Assembly: GCA_038110535.1 (NCBI GenBank)
Contig: JAYNJW010000007.1
Location: 1 to 64,000 of the forward strand
From: Chordibacter sp038110535
GTDB lineage: Bacteria > Verrucomicrobiota > Verrucomicrobiia > Opitutales > Seribacteraceae
Reading direction: 5' to 3'
Length of the DNA stretch: 64,000 nucleotides
Part shown: positions 9,553 through 18,295 of the stretch, piece by piece
How positions within the stretch are numbered: the stretch's first letter is position 1
Layout: every line of letters begins with the position of its first letter
Program-made: the position numbers and the translations under genes
The notes under the pieces: generated by a model
The model's database searches: none
Seen by the model: the letters and a program-made list of their open reading frames with translations, nothing else
What the model was told of the DNA's origin: nothing

Positions 9553-9578
9553 TTTATCATGGTTTTGCTTATGATAAA
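9553..9578 (+). repeat. Perfect 8-bp inverted repeat upstream of ndk
   Basis: TTTATCAT (9553-9560) and ATGATAAA (9571-9578) form a perfect dyad with a 10-nt loop in the clpC-ndk gap, 18 bp before the ndk ATG. The right arm overlaps a -10-like TATGAT (9570-9575). It could be an operator over an ndk promoter or a leader hairpin; there is no T-tract directly after it, so an intrinsic terminator is less likely. Confidence 0.45.
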
Positions 9579-9596
9579 CCAGTTTTATATCCCAAA

Positions 9597-10013
9597 ATGG
9601 AAAGAACATTAATACTTCTCAAACCCGACTGCCTAAATAAACAAGTGGCCGGAAAGGTTATTTCACGCTTTGAAGAAAAGAATTATACCATGATTGCCAC
9701 CCGTATGGTGCAACTGGATGATGCGTTGCTTAATGAGCATTATGCTCATGTGGCAGACCTGCCTTTTTTTCCCGAGATTGCTAGTTTCATGAGCTCACGT
9801 CCCGTATTGGCGATGATTCTCGAGGGAGAAAATGTAATTCAGGGAGTCCGTGACCTGCTGGGCCCGACCGATTCCACCACAGCACCCAAAGGCACAATAC
9901 GAGGGGATTTGGGAACAGACCGGATGCGCAATGTCGTTCATGCTTCGGATAGCCCGGAAAATGCACAGATTGAAATAGCGCGTTTTTTCTCCGATCAATT
10001 GGTCTCCGCTTGA
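9597..10013 (+). CDS. ndk: Nucleoside diphosphate kinase
   Basis: Ndk balances NTP and dNTP pools by moving the gamma phosphate through a phospho-histidine. The 138-residue length is standard. ERTLILLKPDCL opens the protein (P-K-D nucleotide site), RPVLAMILEGENVI lies mid-protein, and the active-site histidine sits in RNVVHASDSPENAQIEIARFF. An 83-bp spacer with a hairpin separates it from clpC, and it converges on ispF with an 8-bp gap. No unusual feature. Confidence 0.96.
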   Translation: MERTLILLKPDCLNKQVAGKVISRFEEKNYTMIATRMVQLDDALLNEHYAHVADLPFFPEIASFMSSRPVLAMILEGENVIQGVRDLLGPTDSTTAPKGTIRGDLGTDRMRNVVHASDSPENAQIEIARFFSDQLVSA

Positions 10014-10021
10014 TTTTCTTT

Positions 10022-10540
10022 TTACGGGCTAGGTTCTCTTCTCGCCCTTACCTCGTTCTTAAAAAGTACACACACGGCGTGGGTGGCAATTCCTTCCTCC
10101 CGTCCAAGTGAGCCAATTTCTTCGTGGGTAGTTGCTTTCAAACCGATACATTCTTCCCCAATTCCCAGAATGGAAGAAAGATTGGAGCGGATGGCGGGTA
10201 AATAAGTACCCAGTTTGGGACGCTGGGCAATCACGGTAAGGTCAACATTACCAAGAAGATATCCCTTCTTTTGGACCATACTGACGACTCTTGACAGAAT
10301 ACAGGATGAATCGAGTCCATGGTTGGTCGGGTCCGTATCCGGAAAATGATGTCCAATATCGGGCAGGGCGAGGGCTCCCAGCATAGCGTCTGCCAGAGCA
10401 TGCATCAGACAGTCGGCATCAGAATGACCTAAGAGTCCCAAGTGATGTGGAATTGCAATCCCGCCCAAGATCAATTTTCTGCCTTCGACCAATCGGTGAA
10501 GATCAAACCCGTGGCCAATACGAATGTTAGGTGAGTTCAT
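10022..10540 (-). CDS. ispF: 2-C-methyl-D-erythritol 2,4-cyclodiphosphate synthase IspF
   Basis: IspF converts CDP-methylerythritol 2-phosphate to the cyclodiphosphate in the MEP isoprenoid pathway. The 172-residue protein opens with RIGHGFDLHRL (metal-binding Asp and His), continues with HSDADCLMHALADAMLGAL and DIGHHFPDTDP, and has the substrate-loop Thr-Glu equivalents in KATTHEEIGSLGREEGIATHAV. Its ATG overlaps the ispD stop (ATGA at 10537-10540), so the two are translationally coupled. IspD and IspF are separate here rather than fused. Confidence 0.96.
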   Translation of the reverse strand: MNSPNIRIGHGFDLHRLVEGRKLILGGIAIPHHLGLLGHSDADCLMHALADAMLGALALPDIGHHFPDTDPTNHGLDSSCILSRVVSMVQKKGYLLGNVDLTVIAQRPKLGTYLPAIRSNLSSILGIGEECIGLKATTHEEIGSLGREEGIATHAVCVLFKNEVRARREPSP

Positions 10541-11253
10541 GATTGTAAGAGAAATTCGGCGTAAGAAAAATCTTCCGGAGAGGTAATCTTAGGGTTGGGA
10601 TAATCCGGTTCGAGCATACCAATTGGATGCCCGAGTAATTCAATGCCAGCCATATCATCGGTAATGATAAGGCCTTTATTTCTGGCCTTTTCCAAGCCTT
10701 TAATAAGCCATTCTATCGGAGCACCCTGAGGGGTTTCCATTAGCCAATGGTTGGCCCGATCGACCGTTCGGGTGGTTGAGGGGGAAAGAGGATTATTATT
10801 TTCAGAGCTTACTCGCAAAGTGTCTCGAAGGGGCCTTGCAACTGCAACCGCACGGTCCTTGATGATTTCATGTATGGCGGAAGAGACCGTGTGGGGACGA
10901 ATAAAAGGACGGGCACAATCATGCACCAATACATGAGAGATATGTTTGGGAAATGCCTGAAGCCCTGCCCAGACGGAGTCTTGGCGCTGTGCACCTCCTC
11001 TAATCCACAGAAGGTCAAAATTTTTAGTATTGGAGAGATCAGACAAGGCGAGATTTAGGCATTCCTTTAACCTGATCAGTTGAGGTTCGTCTTTGTAAAC
11101 GATGACTAGGCTGGCTATCTCGTCGGTCTGCAAAAAAGCATGGCAGGAGAGTGTAAAGGCATTGGTATGGCCAATTGGGTGCAAGAGTTTGTCTTCCACC
11201 TCCCCCTGCATCCGGGTTCCACTACCTGCGGCTAAAAGCAATGTACCAACCAT
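10537..11253 (-). CDS. ispD: 2-C-methyl-D-erythritol 4-phosphate cytidylyltransferase IspD
   Basis: IspD joins CTP to methylerythritol 4-phosphate. The ATG at 11253 gives MVGTLLLAAGSGTRMQ, the nucleotidyltransferase N-terminus with the glycine-rich CTP loop; a TTG two codons earlier is also in frame but directly abuts the pyrF stop. HDCARPF (Mg/CTP site) and a C-terminal DDMAGIELLGHPIGMLEPDYPNPKIT-type region support the call. The region between residues 60 and 110 contains RGGAQRQDSVWAGL, another family block. The gene is in a tight pyrF-ispD-ispF operon. Confidence 0.94.
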   Translation of the reverse strand: MVGTLLLAAGSGTRMQGEVEDKLLHPIGHTNAFTLSCHAFLQTDEIASLVIVYKDEPQLIRLKECLNLALSDLSNTKNFDLLWIRGGAQRQDSVWAGLQAFPKHISHVLVHDCARPFIRPHTVSSAIHEIIKDRAVAVARPLRDTLRVSSENNNPLSPSTTRTVDRANHWLMETPQGAPIEWLIKGLEKARNKGLIITDDMAGIELLGHPIGMLEPDYPNPKITSPEDFSYAEFLLQS

Positions 11254-11259
11254 GATCAA

Positions 11260-11976
11260 TCAGTCCGCAAGTTCATCGAGGATAGACGCAAGGGCAACCT
11301 CAGGATCGGGGGCGGTGAGGATAGGCCGACCAATCACGAGATAGTTTGCCCCTGCCAGTTTTGCCTGTCTTGGAGTCATGATTCTTTTTTGATCACCAGC
11401 ATCGGCATGAACGGGTCGAATTCCTGGAGTTACCAGAGTCGTGGATAAAGGAAGAGCTTGGCGAAGCCGTGGGAGTTCTTGTGGGGAACAAACAATGCCA
11501 CCAATCCCTTGATCAACCGCTAGTTTGGCTAGGCGTAAGACCTGATCTTCAATCAGGTCCTTTACCCCAACTGCTTCCAATCCTTGCTGGTTGGTCGAAG
11601 TGAGAACAGTTACTCCAAGCAAGGTGACATCCGGGATGTTCTCCTTGGCGAATTTTGAACATCGGGCAAGAGCTTCCGGGCCTGCTCCTGCATGCAGGGT
11701 AATCATGCCAATAGGCAGTTCTGCAAGGCTTGCCAAAGCTTTTTCCATGGTGTTTGGAATGTCATGAAGTTTTAAGTCCAGAAAGACGTTTTTGCCAGAA
11801 TCTGCCAGCTCATGGACCAATGATTTGCCTTCACGAAGAAAACTTTGGAGACCAACCTTTACCCATTTTAAGCGATTTCCGGTAGCCTGCAGAACTTGAT
11901 TGATTTGCTCACGATCTTCCAGATCGAGGGCCAGAATAATATCAGGGGATGTGTTGCTCATTTTGGGTTCTATCAT
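11260..11976 (-). CDS. pyrF: Orotidine 5'-phosphate decarboxylase
   Basis: PyrF makes UMP from OMP. The 238-residue protein has DIILALDLEDREQ at the N-terminus, the catalytic KxxD motif in FLDLKLHDIPNT, and the phosphate-binding C-terminal VTPGIRP and LVIGRPI blocks of the TIM barrel. The ATG at 11976 is used here; a second ATG at 11961 (MSNTSPD) would remove five residues and is equally plausible. It is the first gene of pyrF-ispD-ispF and is divergent from ispE. Confidence 0.95.
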   Translation of the reverse strand: MIEPKMSNTSPDIILALDLEDREQINQVLQATGNRLKWVKVGLQSFLREGKSLVHELADSGKNVFLDLKLHDIPNTMEKALASLAELPIGMITLHAGAGPEALARCSKFAKENIPDVTLLGVTVLTSTNQQGLEAVGVKDLIEDQVLRLAKLAVDQGIGGIVCSPQELPRLRQALPLSTTLVTPGIRPVHADAGDQKRIMTPRQAKLAGANYLVIGRPILTAPDPEVALASILDELAD

Positions 11977-12087
11977 GCCTGCGTAGGTTTTTGAGCCAAT
12001 TCAATTCTTGTATCGCCCCAATTTGTTTTGCCCAGTATTCTAATCTGATCTGCAATGATGGAACGAAGTAGAGGGAAATCTGTCAAT

Positions 12088-12969
12088 ATGGTTAAAGTTT
12101 TTGCACCCGCAAAAATTAATCTTTTCTTGGCGGTCACGGGCAAGCGGGAAGACGGATACCATGAACTTTGCACGGTTTTGGCAAAACTTTCCATCGGGGA
12201 CAGCTTGGAGATTCGAAGAAAGAATACAAGCAGGGGAATCAGTATAAAATGTCCGGAATTTAAGGACCTAGAAACTGAAAATAATTTAGCCTGGATCGCA
12301 GTTAAAAAATGGCTTGTTACCACAGGGGAAGATTGGGGGGTTGACCTTACCTTAACCAAAGCCATTCCTCCTATGTCCGGATTGGGCGGGGGAAGTTCCG
12401 ATGCGGTTTCTGCTCTTCTTGCGATGAACGAGCTTGGGGATGAAAAACTTTCCAAGGAAGAAATTGCTGAACTGGCCTCTGAAATTGGATCGGATTGCCC
12501 AAGCTTTTTGGAGGATGGACTGTGTTTGGCAGAGGGTAGGGGAGAAATTGTACGAAACATCAGGCATGCAAACGCACAAAAGCTAATTGGCAAAAAAGTC
12601 TTCTTGTTCCGTCCTAATATTGGACTTTCAACTGCAGAGGTATACCAGGGATTATCTCATCATAACGAATATTCATCGCTGGACTGGATTCATTCTCGCT
12701 TAGAAGAGTGGGAAAAGAATAAATTATCCATTCATGAACTTTTACATAACGATCTAGAAAGTGCTGTGTTTTACAAGCACAGGTATTTTTCTCCGCTCTT
12801 TGATCAGATTAAAAAGACTTTCGGATTGGTGCCCAGAATGTCTGGTAGTGGGAGTTGTTGCTTTCTTTTTATTCCAGATGAATTTGAGCAAGTTTCTAAT
12901 TTGGAAAATCTCATCTATGATGTTTGGGGCAGGGATTCTTGGACGAACTTTACAGAAATTATTAATTAA
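12088..12969 (+). CDS. ispE: 4-diphosphocytidyl-2-C-methyl-D-erythritol kinase IspE
   Basis: IspE phosphorylates CDP-methylerythritol at the 2-hydroxyl. The ATG at 12088 yields 293 residues starting MVKVFAPAKINLFLAVTGKR, the standard start; the frame is open for 11 more codons upstream. The GHMP-kinase ATP loop reads PPMSGLGGGSSDA, and the C-terminal glycine motif is RMSGSGSCCF. With ispD and ispF across the divergent gap, three consecutive MEP-pathway steps are clustered here. ptsI follows after 84 bp. Confidence 0.95.
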   Translation: MVKVFAPAKINLFLAVTGKREDGYHELCTVLAKLSIGDSLEIRRKNTSRGISIKCPEFKDLETENNLAWIAVKKWLVTTGEDWGVDLTLTKAIPPMSGLGGGSSDAVSALLAMNELGDEKLSKEEIAELASEIGSDCPSFLEDGLCLAEGRGEIVRNIRHANAQKLIGKKVFLFRPNIGLSTAEVYQGLSHHNEYSSLDWIHSRLEEWEKNKLSIHELLHNDLESAVFYKHRYFSPLFDQIKKTFGLVPRMSGSGSCCFLFIPDEFEQVSNLENLIYDVWGRDSWTNFTEIIN

Positions 12970-13053
12970 TTTACCAGATTCAGCAGCGAAGATTTTGTTT
13001 TCCCTATCAAAAAAATTAGGGCATAATGAAAGGTTGGTTAAAAAATTTCACCT

Positions 13054-14826
13054 ATGATTCAGGAAAAAAAAGAGAAATCAGAACTTATGCTTTTTGGGAT
13101 TCCCGCATCCCCAGGAATCGCTCATGGTTCAGTTTTTCGTTTTCTCCATGATGAAGTCAAGGTTGCAACCTATGAGGTGACAGAGGCGGACCAGGAGGAG
13201 GAAATAAAGAGGTTTCTCCAAGCTCTGGAAATGACCAAGTCTGAAATCCGCGAAATTCGCGAGGATGTGGCTAAAAACCTGGGTGAAAAAGAAGCGGGAA
13301 TATTCGATGCCCATATGCTGGTTCTGGAAGACAGGGCATTAATTGAGGATGTTAAAAAAGAGATCAAAGAGTCCGGGCAAAATGTTGAAAAGTGCGTGCA
13401 CCGGGTGACTGGGAAATACCTCGCTTTCTTCGATCAATTGGAGGACAAGTATTTACGGGAACGAGCAGTCGATCTAAGGGACATTTCGAGGAGGTTACAA
13501 CGTTGTCTATCTGGCACCACTGCATCGGGAACAGCTTTTTTGTCTGAGCCCAAAATTTTAGTTTCAGAAGATCTTACCCCCTCAGACACAGCGGCTTTGG
13601 ACCGTTCAAAGATCTTAGGCATTGCCACCGATTTGGGTGGCCAAACCAGTCATGCAGTAATTATGGCACGGGCAAGTGGGGTACCTGCAGTCGTTGGATT
13701 ACGCAGTTTGACTGAGAAATTATGTGATGGAGACGAATTATTAATTGATGGATTTGAGGGAGTGGCGATCATTAATCCGAGTGAGGCTACTTTGTTTCGC
13801 TATGGAAAAGTCGATGTTCACAGGCGTAAACTTCTAAAGTTCGTAGATGAGGAGTCCAGTTTGCCTGCCCAAACTTTAGATGGTAAACCATTACATATTT
13901 GGGCCAATGCCGACACTCCTGAAGAAGTCGAAAATGCTTTGAAAATAGGCTGTCTTGGGGTTGGTCTGTACCGCACCGAGTCGCTCTTTTTACGGACTAA
14001 TTCTCTTCCTTCAGAAGATGAGCAATTTAAAGAATATGCAAAGATGGTAAAATCTGCAGGTGATAACCCTTTGACTATTCGTACTTTGGATCTAGGCGGG
14101 GACAAGATTTTAAACGGTTGGAATCATCAGAAAGAAGCCAATCCATTCATGGGATTTCGTGCCATTCGCTATTGTTTAAGTAATCCCAAGGTTTTTCTTG
14201 ATCAATTACGGGCGATCTTGCGAGTTAGTGCCCATGGAAATGTCCGTATTCTGTTACCCATGATTTCTGGGATTGGCGAGGTAGTGCGGGCAAAAGAGTT
14301 GATTGCGGAGGCCAAAGAGGAATTATCCCAGCAGGGGCAGAAATATGACCCGGCAATCAAAGTGGGTTGTATGATCGAAACTCCTGCTGCGGTCGCAATT
14401 TGTGATTTGCTAGCCGAGGAGGTTGATTTTTTTAGCATTGGGACCAATGATCTGGTTCAATATTTATTGGCCGTTGACCGGGTAAATAACGAGATCGCAT
14501 TTCTTTATGAACCCCATCATCCAGCAGTCCTGCGCTCTTTGAAGCAAGTTGCTCAGGTTGCCAATGCCCGTGAGCTACCGGTAACAGTTTGCGGAGAAAT
14601 TGCGGGAGATCCCCATTTCCTGCCCCTTCTGGTCGGTTTAGGGTTTGATTCCTTTAGTGCTTCTGTCTCGTTGGTTTCAGAAATGAAGTTTTTTGCCCGT
14701 CGGTTTTCTCAGGAGGATGTTCAAAAGATTACCCGGGATGCAGAATCCAAGCACCGACCATCCGAAGTAAAGGAACTGATCAAAAACTTTTACGAAGATC
14801 GAATATCCGAGGCATCGATCCCGTAA
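13054..14826 (+). CDS. ptsI: PTS enzyme I (phosphoenolpyruvate-protein phosphotransferase)
   Basis: Enzyme I takes phosphate from PEP onto a histidine and passes it to HPr. The 590-residue protein lacks an N-terminal GAF domain, so it is the canonical EI form and not EI-Ntr. GIPASPGIAHG starts the HPr-binding domain, and the phospho-histidine is His200 in GGQTSHAVIMARASG. The C-terminal PEP-binding TIM barrel has GVGLYRTESLF, LDLGGDK, NPFMGFRAIR and FSIGTNDLVQY, with the acid/base Cys in VTVCGEIAGD. HPr is the next gene but on the opposite strand. No sugar-specific EII gene is present here. Confidence 0.97.
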   Translation: MIQEKKEKSELMLFGIPASPGIAHGSVFRFLHDEVKVATYEVTEADQEEEIKRFLQALEMTKSEIREIREDVAKNLGEKEAGIFDAHMLVLEDRALIEDVKKEIKESGQNVEKCVHRVTGKYLAFFDQLEDKYLRERAVDLRDISRRLQRCLSGTTASGTAFLSEPKILVSEDLTPSDTAALDRSKILGIATDLGGQTSHAVIMARASGVPAVVGLRSLTEKLCDGDELLIDGFEGVAIINPSEATLFRYGKVDVHRRKLLKFVDEESSLPAQTLDGKPLHIWANADTPEEVENALKIGCLGVGLYRTESLFLRTNSLPSEDEQFKEYAKMVKSAGDNPLTIRTLDLGGDKILNGWNHQKEANPFMGFRAIRYCLSNPKVFLDQLRAILRVSAHGNVRILLPMISGIGEVVRAKELIAEAKEELSQQGQKYDPAIKVGCMIETPAAVAICDLLAEEVDFFSIGTNDLVQYLLAVDRVNNEIAFLYEPHHPAVLRSLKQVAQVANARELPVTVCGEIAGDPHFLPLLVGLGFDSFSASVSLVSEMKFFARRFSQEDVQKITRDAESKHRPSEVKELIKNFYEDRISEASIP

Positions 14827-14856
14827 TGGGAAACTGGCAAATTCATAGCGAGTGGT

Positions 14857-15150
14857 TTATTCGTCCTGAAATTTGGACGCAAACAGGTCAGACATTTGTT
14901 TTTCCAGTTCGGGAGCCTCGGAAGGAGTGCATTCGAAAGTTAGTTCAGACCCGCGGGCGGCAGCCAACATCATAATGCCCATTATACTTTTGGCATTTAC
15001 CCGCTCACCATCTTTTTTAGTCACCCACACCTCACCAGAAAACTGAGAAGCTATCCGCACAATCATGGCTGCAGGTCTGGCATGTACACCCATTTTGTTA
15101 CTCACTTCCAGAGTAAAGGAATGTACATTTCCTAAAGATTGATCACTCAC
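14857..15150 (-). CDS. HPr family phosphocarrier protein
   Basis: This 97-residue protein carries phosphate between Enzyme I and downstream acceptors. His23 in NKMGVHARPA is the phosphorylated histidine. Ser55 in NAKSIMGIMML corresponds to the regulatory serine that HPr kinase modifies in Gram-positive bacteria and in some Gram-negatives. The start is GTG 15150; the overlapping ATG is out of frame. It has about 10 extra N-terminal residues compared with a minimal HPr. It converges on ptsI with a 30-bp gap, so the two are not co-transcribed, and it lies 18 bp downstream of pgpA. Confidence 0.95.
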   Translation of the reverse strand: MSDQSLGNVHSFTLEVSNKMGVHARPAAMIVRIASQFSGEVWVTKKDGERVNAKSIMGIMMLAAARGSELTFECTPSEAPELEKQMSDLFASKFQDE

Positions 15151-15168
15151 ATGATCGATTTAGATCGT

Positions 15169-15666
15169 TCAAGAGAGAAAAGACAAAGAAAAAGTTTGGG
15201 CTCCCCATAAGATCAGAGATGTTGCAAGTGCAGCAAGCAGATCATCTACCATGATGCCCAGTCCACGGGGAAGCGTTTGTGCAGATCGAATGATCCATGG
15301 TTTTACAACATCAAAAAAACGAAAAAGAACAAAGCCAACCGTTAGCCAAATAAAAGTCTCCTGAGTAGGGGCTTTTTCAAACACGGAAGAAAGGGGAAGA
15401 AAAATAAATGGAATAACAGAAAATTCGTCCCATATGACTTCTCCGGGATCGTTTTGATCGAGCAAGATTTCTGCTCGGGTGCACAGGGGAATACCAAGCA
15501 GAAAAACAGGGATAAATCCAATCGTAATCATTGGAACAGACCAATCCAAAACCAGAGTGAAAAAAGCAAAAAGTAGGGTGCCAAAAAGAGAGCCCATCGT
15601 CCCCGGGGCGGGCAGTTTTGTACCGATCGGGCCTAGGGTGGCAAGAAAAAGAACCAATTTGTTCAT
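15169..15666 (-). CDS. pgpA: Phosphatidylglycerophosphatase A
   Basis: PgpA dephosphorylates phosphatidylglycerol phosphate at the inner membrane. The 165-residue protein has three to four hydrophobic segments, the N-terminal LATLGPIGTKLPAPGTMGSL block and the C-terminal MVDDLLAALAT block containing the conserved acidic pair. It directly follows pgsA (9-bp gap), which makes its substrate, giving a two-step phosphatidylglycerol operon; the HPr gene follows. Confidence 0.93.
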   Translation of the reverse strand: MNKLVLFLATLGPIGTKLPAPGTMGSLFGTLLFAFFTLVLDWSVPMITIGFIPVFLLGIPLCTRAEILLDQNDPGEVIWDEFSVIPFIFLPLSSVFEKAPTQETFIWLTVGFVLFRFFDVVKPWIIRSAQTLPRGLGIMVDDLLAALATSLILWGAQTFSLSFLS

Positions 15667-15675
15667 CAGCCAACC

Positions 15676-16287
15676 TCAGGAGTTGCTCGTAGTAAAAACA
15701 CTCCAATACTTCACGAGGTAATTAATCCCGGAATAAACGGTTAGCAAGCAGGCAAGGATGAGGGTTAACTGGGCAGACTGTCCAATTAGGTCAGTCCACT
15801 TGATTAGATTCTCCGAGATTTTTACTTGGGAAAGATCATGAAGAATAGCCCCTTGTAAGAGATATAAACTAATGGAGGTAATTTGCATGACCGTTTTTAC
15901 TTTGCCTGCCTTTTCTGCAGCCAATGTCTTGCCCTGAGCGGCTGCCACTAACCTAAGACCAGTAATAAGAAATTCCCGGGCGAGGATTAATAAAATGGGA
16001 AATAAAGCCCAGAGACCGACAATGCCCAAGGCGAGCAGGCTGACAAATGTACCCATGGTAAAAATCTTGTCCACCAATGCGTCCATAAATTTACCAAAAT
16101 CAGATACTTGTCCTAGTCGTCTGGCTAACCAACCATCCAACCAGTCGGTCAATGCTCCGAACAAAAACATGAGTAAGGCTATGGTCGATGCCCATGGGAT
16201 GGGCTCTCCATTCCATGGATGGAGCAAGGCAACCACGATGACCATCAAAGGAATTCTCGAAAGGGTTAGAAGGTTTGGTAAATTCAT
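15676..16287 (-). CDS. pgsA: CDP-diacylglycerol--glycerol-3-phosphate 3-phosphatidyltransferase
   Basis: PgsA makes phosphatidylglycerol phosphate. The 203-residue integral membrane protein contains the full CDP-alcohol phosphatidyltransferase signature DG-x2-AR-x8-G-x3-D-x3-D, seen as DGWLAR followed by G, D and D at the right spacing in GKFMDALVD. NLPNLLTLSRIPLM is the typical first segment. It has four to five membrane segments. The gene is divergent from coaD, and an imperfect palindrome abuts its start codon. Confidence 0.95.
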   Translation of the reverse strand: MNLPNLLTLSRIPLMVIVVALLHPWNGEPIPWASTIALLMFLFGALTDWLDGWLARRLGQVSDFGKFMDALVDKIFTMGTFVSLLALGIVGLWALFPILLILAREFLITGLRLVAAAQGKTLAAEKAGKVKTVMQITSISLYLLQGAILHDLSQVKISENLIKWTDLIGQSAQLTLILACLLTVYSGINYLVKYWSVFTTSNS

Positions 16288-16318
16288 TACAGCTAGTGCT
16301 CTTTAGAGCGTTACTGTA
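16288..16318. promoter_or_regulatory. Double-armed dyad abutting the pgsA start codon
   Basis: Nested inverted repeats TACAG(16288)-5-GCTCT-2-AGAGC-4-CTGTA(16318) fill the first 31 bp upstream of the pgsA ATG in the pgsA/coaD divergent gap. It could be an operator or an RNA hairpin occluding pgsA translation initiation. Confidence 0.4.
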
Positions 16319-16389
16319 AGGTTTGCAATCACAAGCAAAAGTTTCCTTGGTTATCGACTTGTGCAGGGATAAACGATAGAAAGAAAATA

Positions 16390-16878
16390 ATGGCTATTGC
16401 ATTGTACCCCGGCACTTTTGATCCCGTAACCCATGGACATCTGGATGTCTTGGCACGTGCATCCCGCCTGTTTGATCGGGTCATTGTTGCCGTAGCTTCC
16501 GGCAATTCTGCAAAAAGTACCATGTTTTCACCGGAGGAAAGAAAGAGAATGGTTCAGGAGAATTTGGAAGCTTTTTCCAATGTGTCGGTGGAATTGTTCG
16601 ATGGTTTACTGGTTGAATATGCACGGAGTAAGGAGGCAACGGTACTGGTCAGAGGGTTGCGGGTGGTATCTGATTTTGAGTACGAGTTTCAGATGGCCCA
16701 GATGAATAGACACCTCGATTCCAGTCTGGAAACAATCTTTCTAATGCCTAGTCAGAAGTATTTCTTTACCAGTTCCCAACTCATTAAACAGGTGCACCGA
16801 TACGGTGGCCAAGAAACCGGGTTGGTTCCCGAAAATGTACGATTGGCCCTAAAGCAGAGATCGGGAGGGAACCAGTGA
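16390..16878 (+). CDS. coaD: Pantetheine-phosphate adenylyltransferase (PPAT)
   Basis: CoaD adenylates 4'-phosphopantetheine to dephospho-CoA. The 162-residue protein has the nucleotidyltransferase motif YPGTFDPVTHGHLDVL (T/H-x-G-H), VLVRGLRVVSDFEYE for pantetheine binding, and the C-terminal SSQLIKQVHRYGG block (family ISSTxVRE position). The ATG at 16390 matches the family start. Its TGA overlaps the GTG start of the downstream transporter. Confidence 0.96.
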   Translation: MAIALYPGTFDPVTHGHLDVLARASRLFDRVIVAVASGNSAKSTMFSPEERKRMVQENLEAFSNVSVELFDGLLVEYARSKEATVLVRGLRVVSDFEYEFQMAQMNRHLDSSLETIFLMPSQKYFFTSSQLIKQVHRYGGQETGLVPENVRLALKQRSGGNQ

Positions 16879-18209
16879 GCAAATCCAACCGGTCTGTTTT
16901 TGGGATCGTTTTCCTGACCATTTTTTTGGATATGGTCGGATTTTCGATTATATTTCCTTTGTTTCCTGCCATGCTTGATCATTATCTCTTTTTGGAGGAA
17001 AGCATGGATGGGGGCATTCTTTCGAAATTTGTCATTTGGGTGAATGAATTTGGTCATGATGCCCTGCAAGTAAATCCAAACTTTCGCTTGGAAACGGTTA
17101 TTTTTGGCGGAATCTTGGGCTCTCTCTATGCAGTATTGCAGTTTTTCTTTGCTCCCATCTGGGGGGGGCTTTCCGATCGGTATGGTCGGAAGCCAGTCTT
17201 GTTGTTTAGCCTGAGCGGAACTGCCATTGGTTATTTTCTTTGGATTATGGCGGGAGATATTTGGTTGCTTTTGCTTTCCCGTGTGATCGGGGGAATGGCA
17301 GGAGGGAATATTTCAGTTGCTACTGCGGCAATTGCTGATGTTACCACTCGGGAGAAAAGATCCAAGGGCATGGCTTTTGTGGGAATTGCGTTTGGACTGG
17401 GCTTTGTACTAGGGCCGGCTCTTGGCGGGATTGCTTCTCAATGGGATTGGTCGGGTTCGGATCTTGTTTTTTTTGGGATGCATCCATTCTCTGCTGCAGC
17501 TACGATCAGTTTTTGCCTGGCTTTGGTAAACCTGCTCTGGTTAGCTTTTGGATTTTCAGAGACTTTGCCTGAAGAAAAGAGGAGTCAATCGACCTCATTT
17601 TTACCGGCCGTGTGTAAGATGGGAGAGGTAACCAGTCCAGACGCCCGTCGGACCTGCATGACTTACTTACTTTACATGGTTTCGTTCTCGGGGATGGAAT
17701 TCACTCTGACTTTTCTTGCCGTGGAAAGATTTTCATTTTCTCCAAAAGATTTGGGCGAGATGTTTTTATTGATTGGGGGCACGCTTATTTTGGTTCAGGG
17801 ATTCGTGGTCAGACGGTTTGTTGGGCATATGGGAGAGCGAAATATGGCCCATTTGGGAATATTGATCGGAGTAATTGCGTTTTTGGTTATTTCCCATGCC
17901 CCATCCTATGCCTGGTTCTATCCTGGACTTTTTCTGATGTCCTCGGGGGTAGCCCTGATCAGTCCCACCTTGACTGCCCTGACCTCGCTGAGTTCAAAAG
18001 ACAGTGAGCAGGGAATAAATCTGGGGATTTTTCGTTCCTGTGGATCTATTGCTCGATCCATTGGTCCGTTATCTGCTGGGCTGATTTATTTTACCTACGG
18101 ATCATCGATAGCATATTTGGTGGGAGCGATTTGGTTGGTTTTGCCTGCGGTTGTGTTGTTTGCAGTTACCCAATCTGCCGGAAGCAGAAGTCTGCTATCT
18201 GCTCACTAA
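16875..18209 (+). CDS. MFS transporter, TetA-like
   Basis: This 444-residue inner-membrane protein has about 12 hydrophobic segments. Motif A of the major facilitator superfamily reads GGLSDRYGRKPVLLFSL after TM2, and the following VIGGMAGGNISVATAAIADVT resembles the TetA/drug-efflux group. A ~45-residue insertion between TM1 and TM2 (LEESMDGGILSKFVIWVNEF) is unusual. It starts with GTG overlapping the coaD stop (GTGA), so the two genes are translationally coupled. Proton-driven export of a small molecule is the family expectation; the substrate is unknown. Confidence 0.88.
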   Translation: MSKSNRSVFGIVFLTIFLDMVGFSIIFPLFPAMLDHYLFLEESMDGGILSKFVIWVNEFGHDALQVNPNFRLETVIFGGILGSLYAVLQFFFAPIWGGLSDRYGRKPVLLFSLSGTAIGYFLWIMAGDIWLLLLSRVIGGMAGGNISVATAAIADVTTREKRSKGMAFVGIAFGLGFVLGPALGGIASQWDWSGSDLVFFGMHPFSAAATISFCLALVNLLWLAFGFSETLPEEKRSQSTSFLPAVCKMGEVTSPDARRTCMTYLLYMVSFSGMEFTLTFLAVERFSFSPKDLGEMFLLIGGTLILVQGFVVRRFVGHMGERNMAHLGILIGVIAFLVISHAPSYAWFYPGLFLMSSGVALISPTLTALTSLSSKDSEQGINLGIFRSCGSIARSIGPLSAGLIYFTYGSSIAYLVGAIWLVLPAVVLFAVTQSAGSRSLLSAH

Positions 18210-18295
18210 ACTTCTTTTCACTCGCCATTTTCTGCATGTTTGCTAAAGATCGAAGGGATTTAATTTTTGAATATTGAACTTACATACTAGCCTTA

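Noticed and set aside
13002..13021. CCCTA...TAGGG dyad between ispE and ptsI as a terminator
   Set aside because: Arms are only 5 bp with an A-rich loop and no T-tract follows, so I do not call it a terminator.
15377..15706. Alternative 109-codon minus-strand frame across the pgpA start
   Set aside because: It is an out-of-frame shadow of pgpA, which has its family motifs in the other frame.
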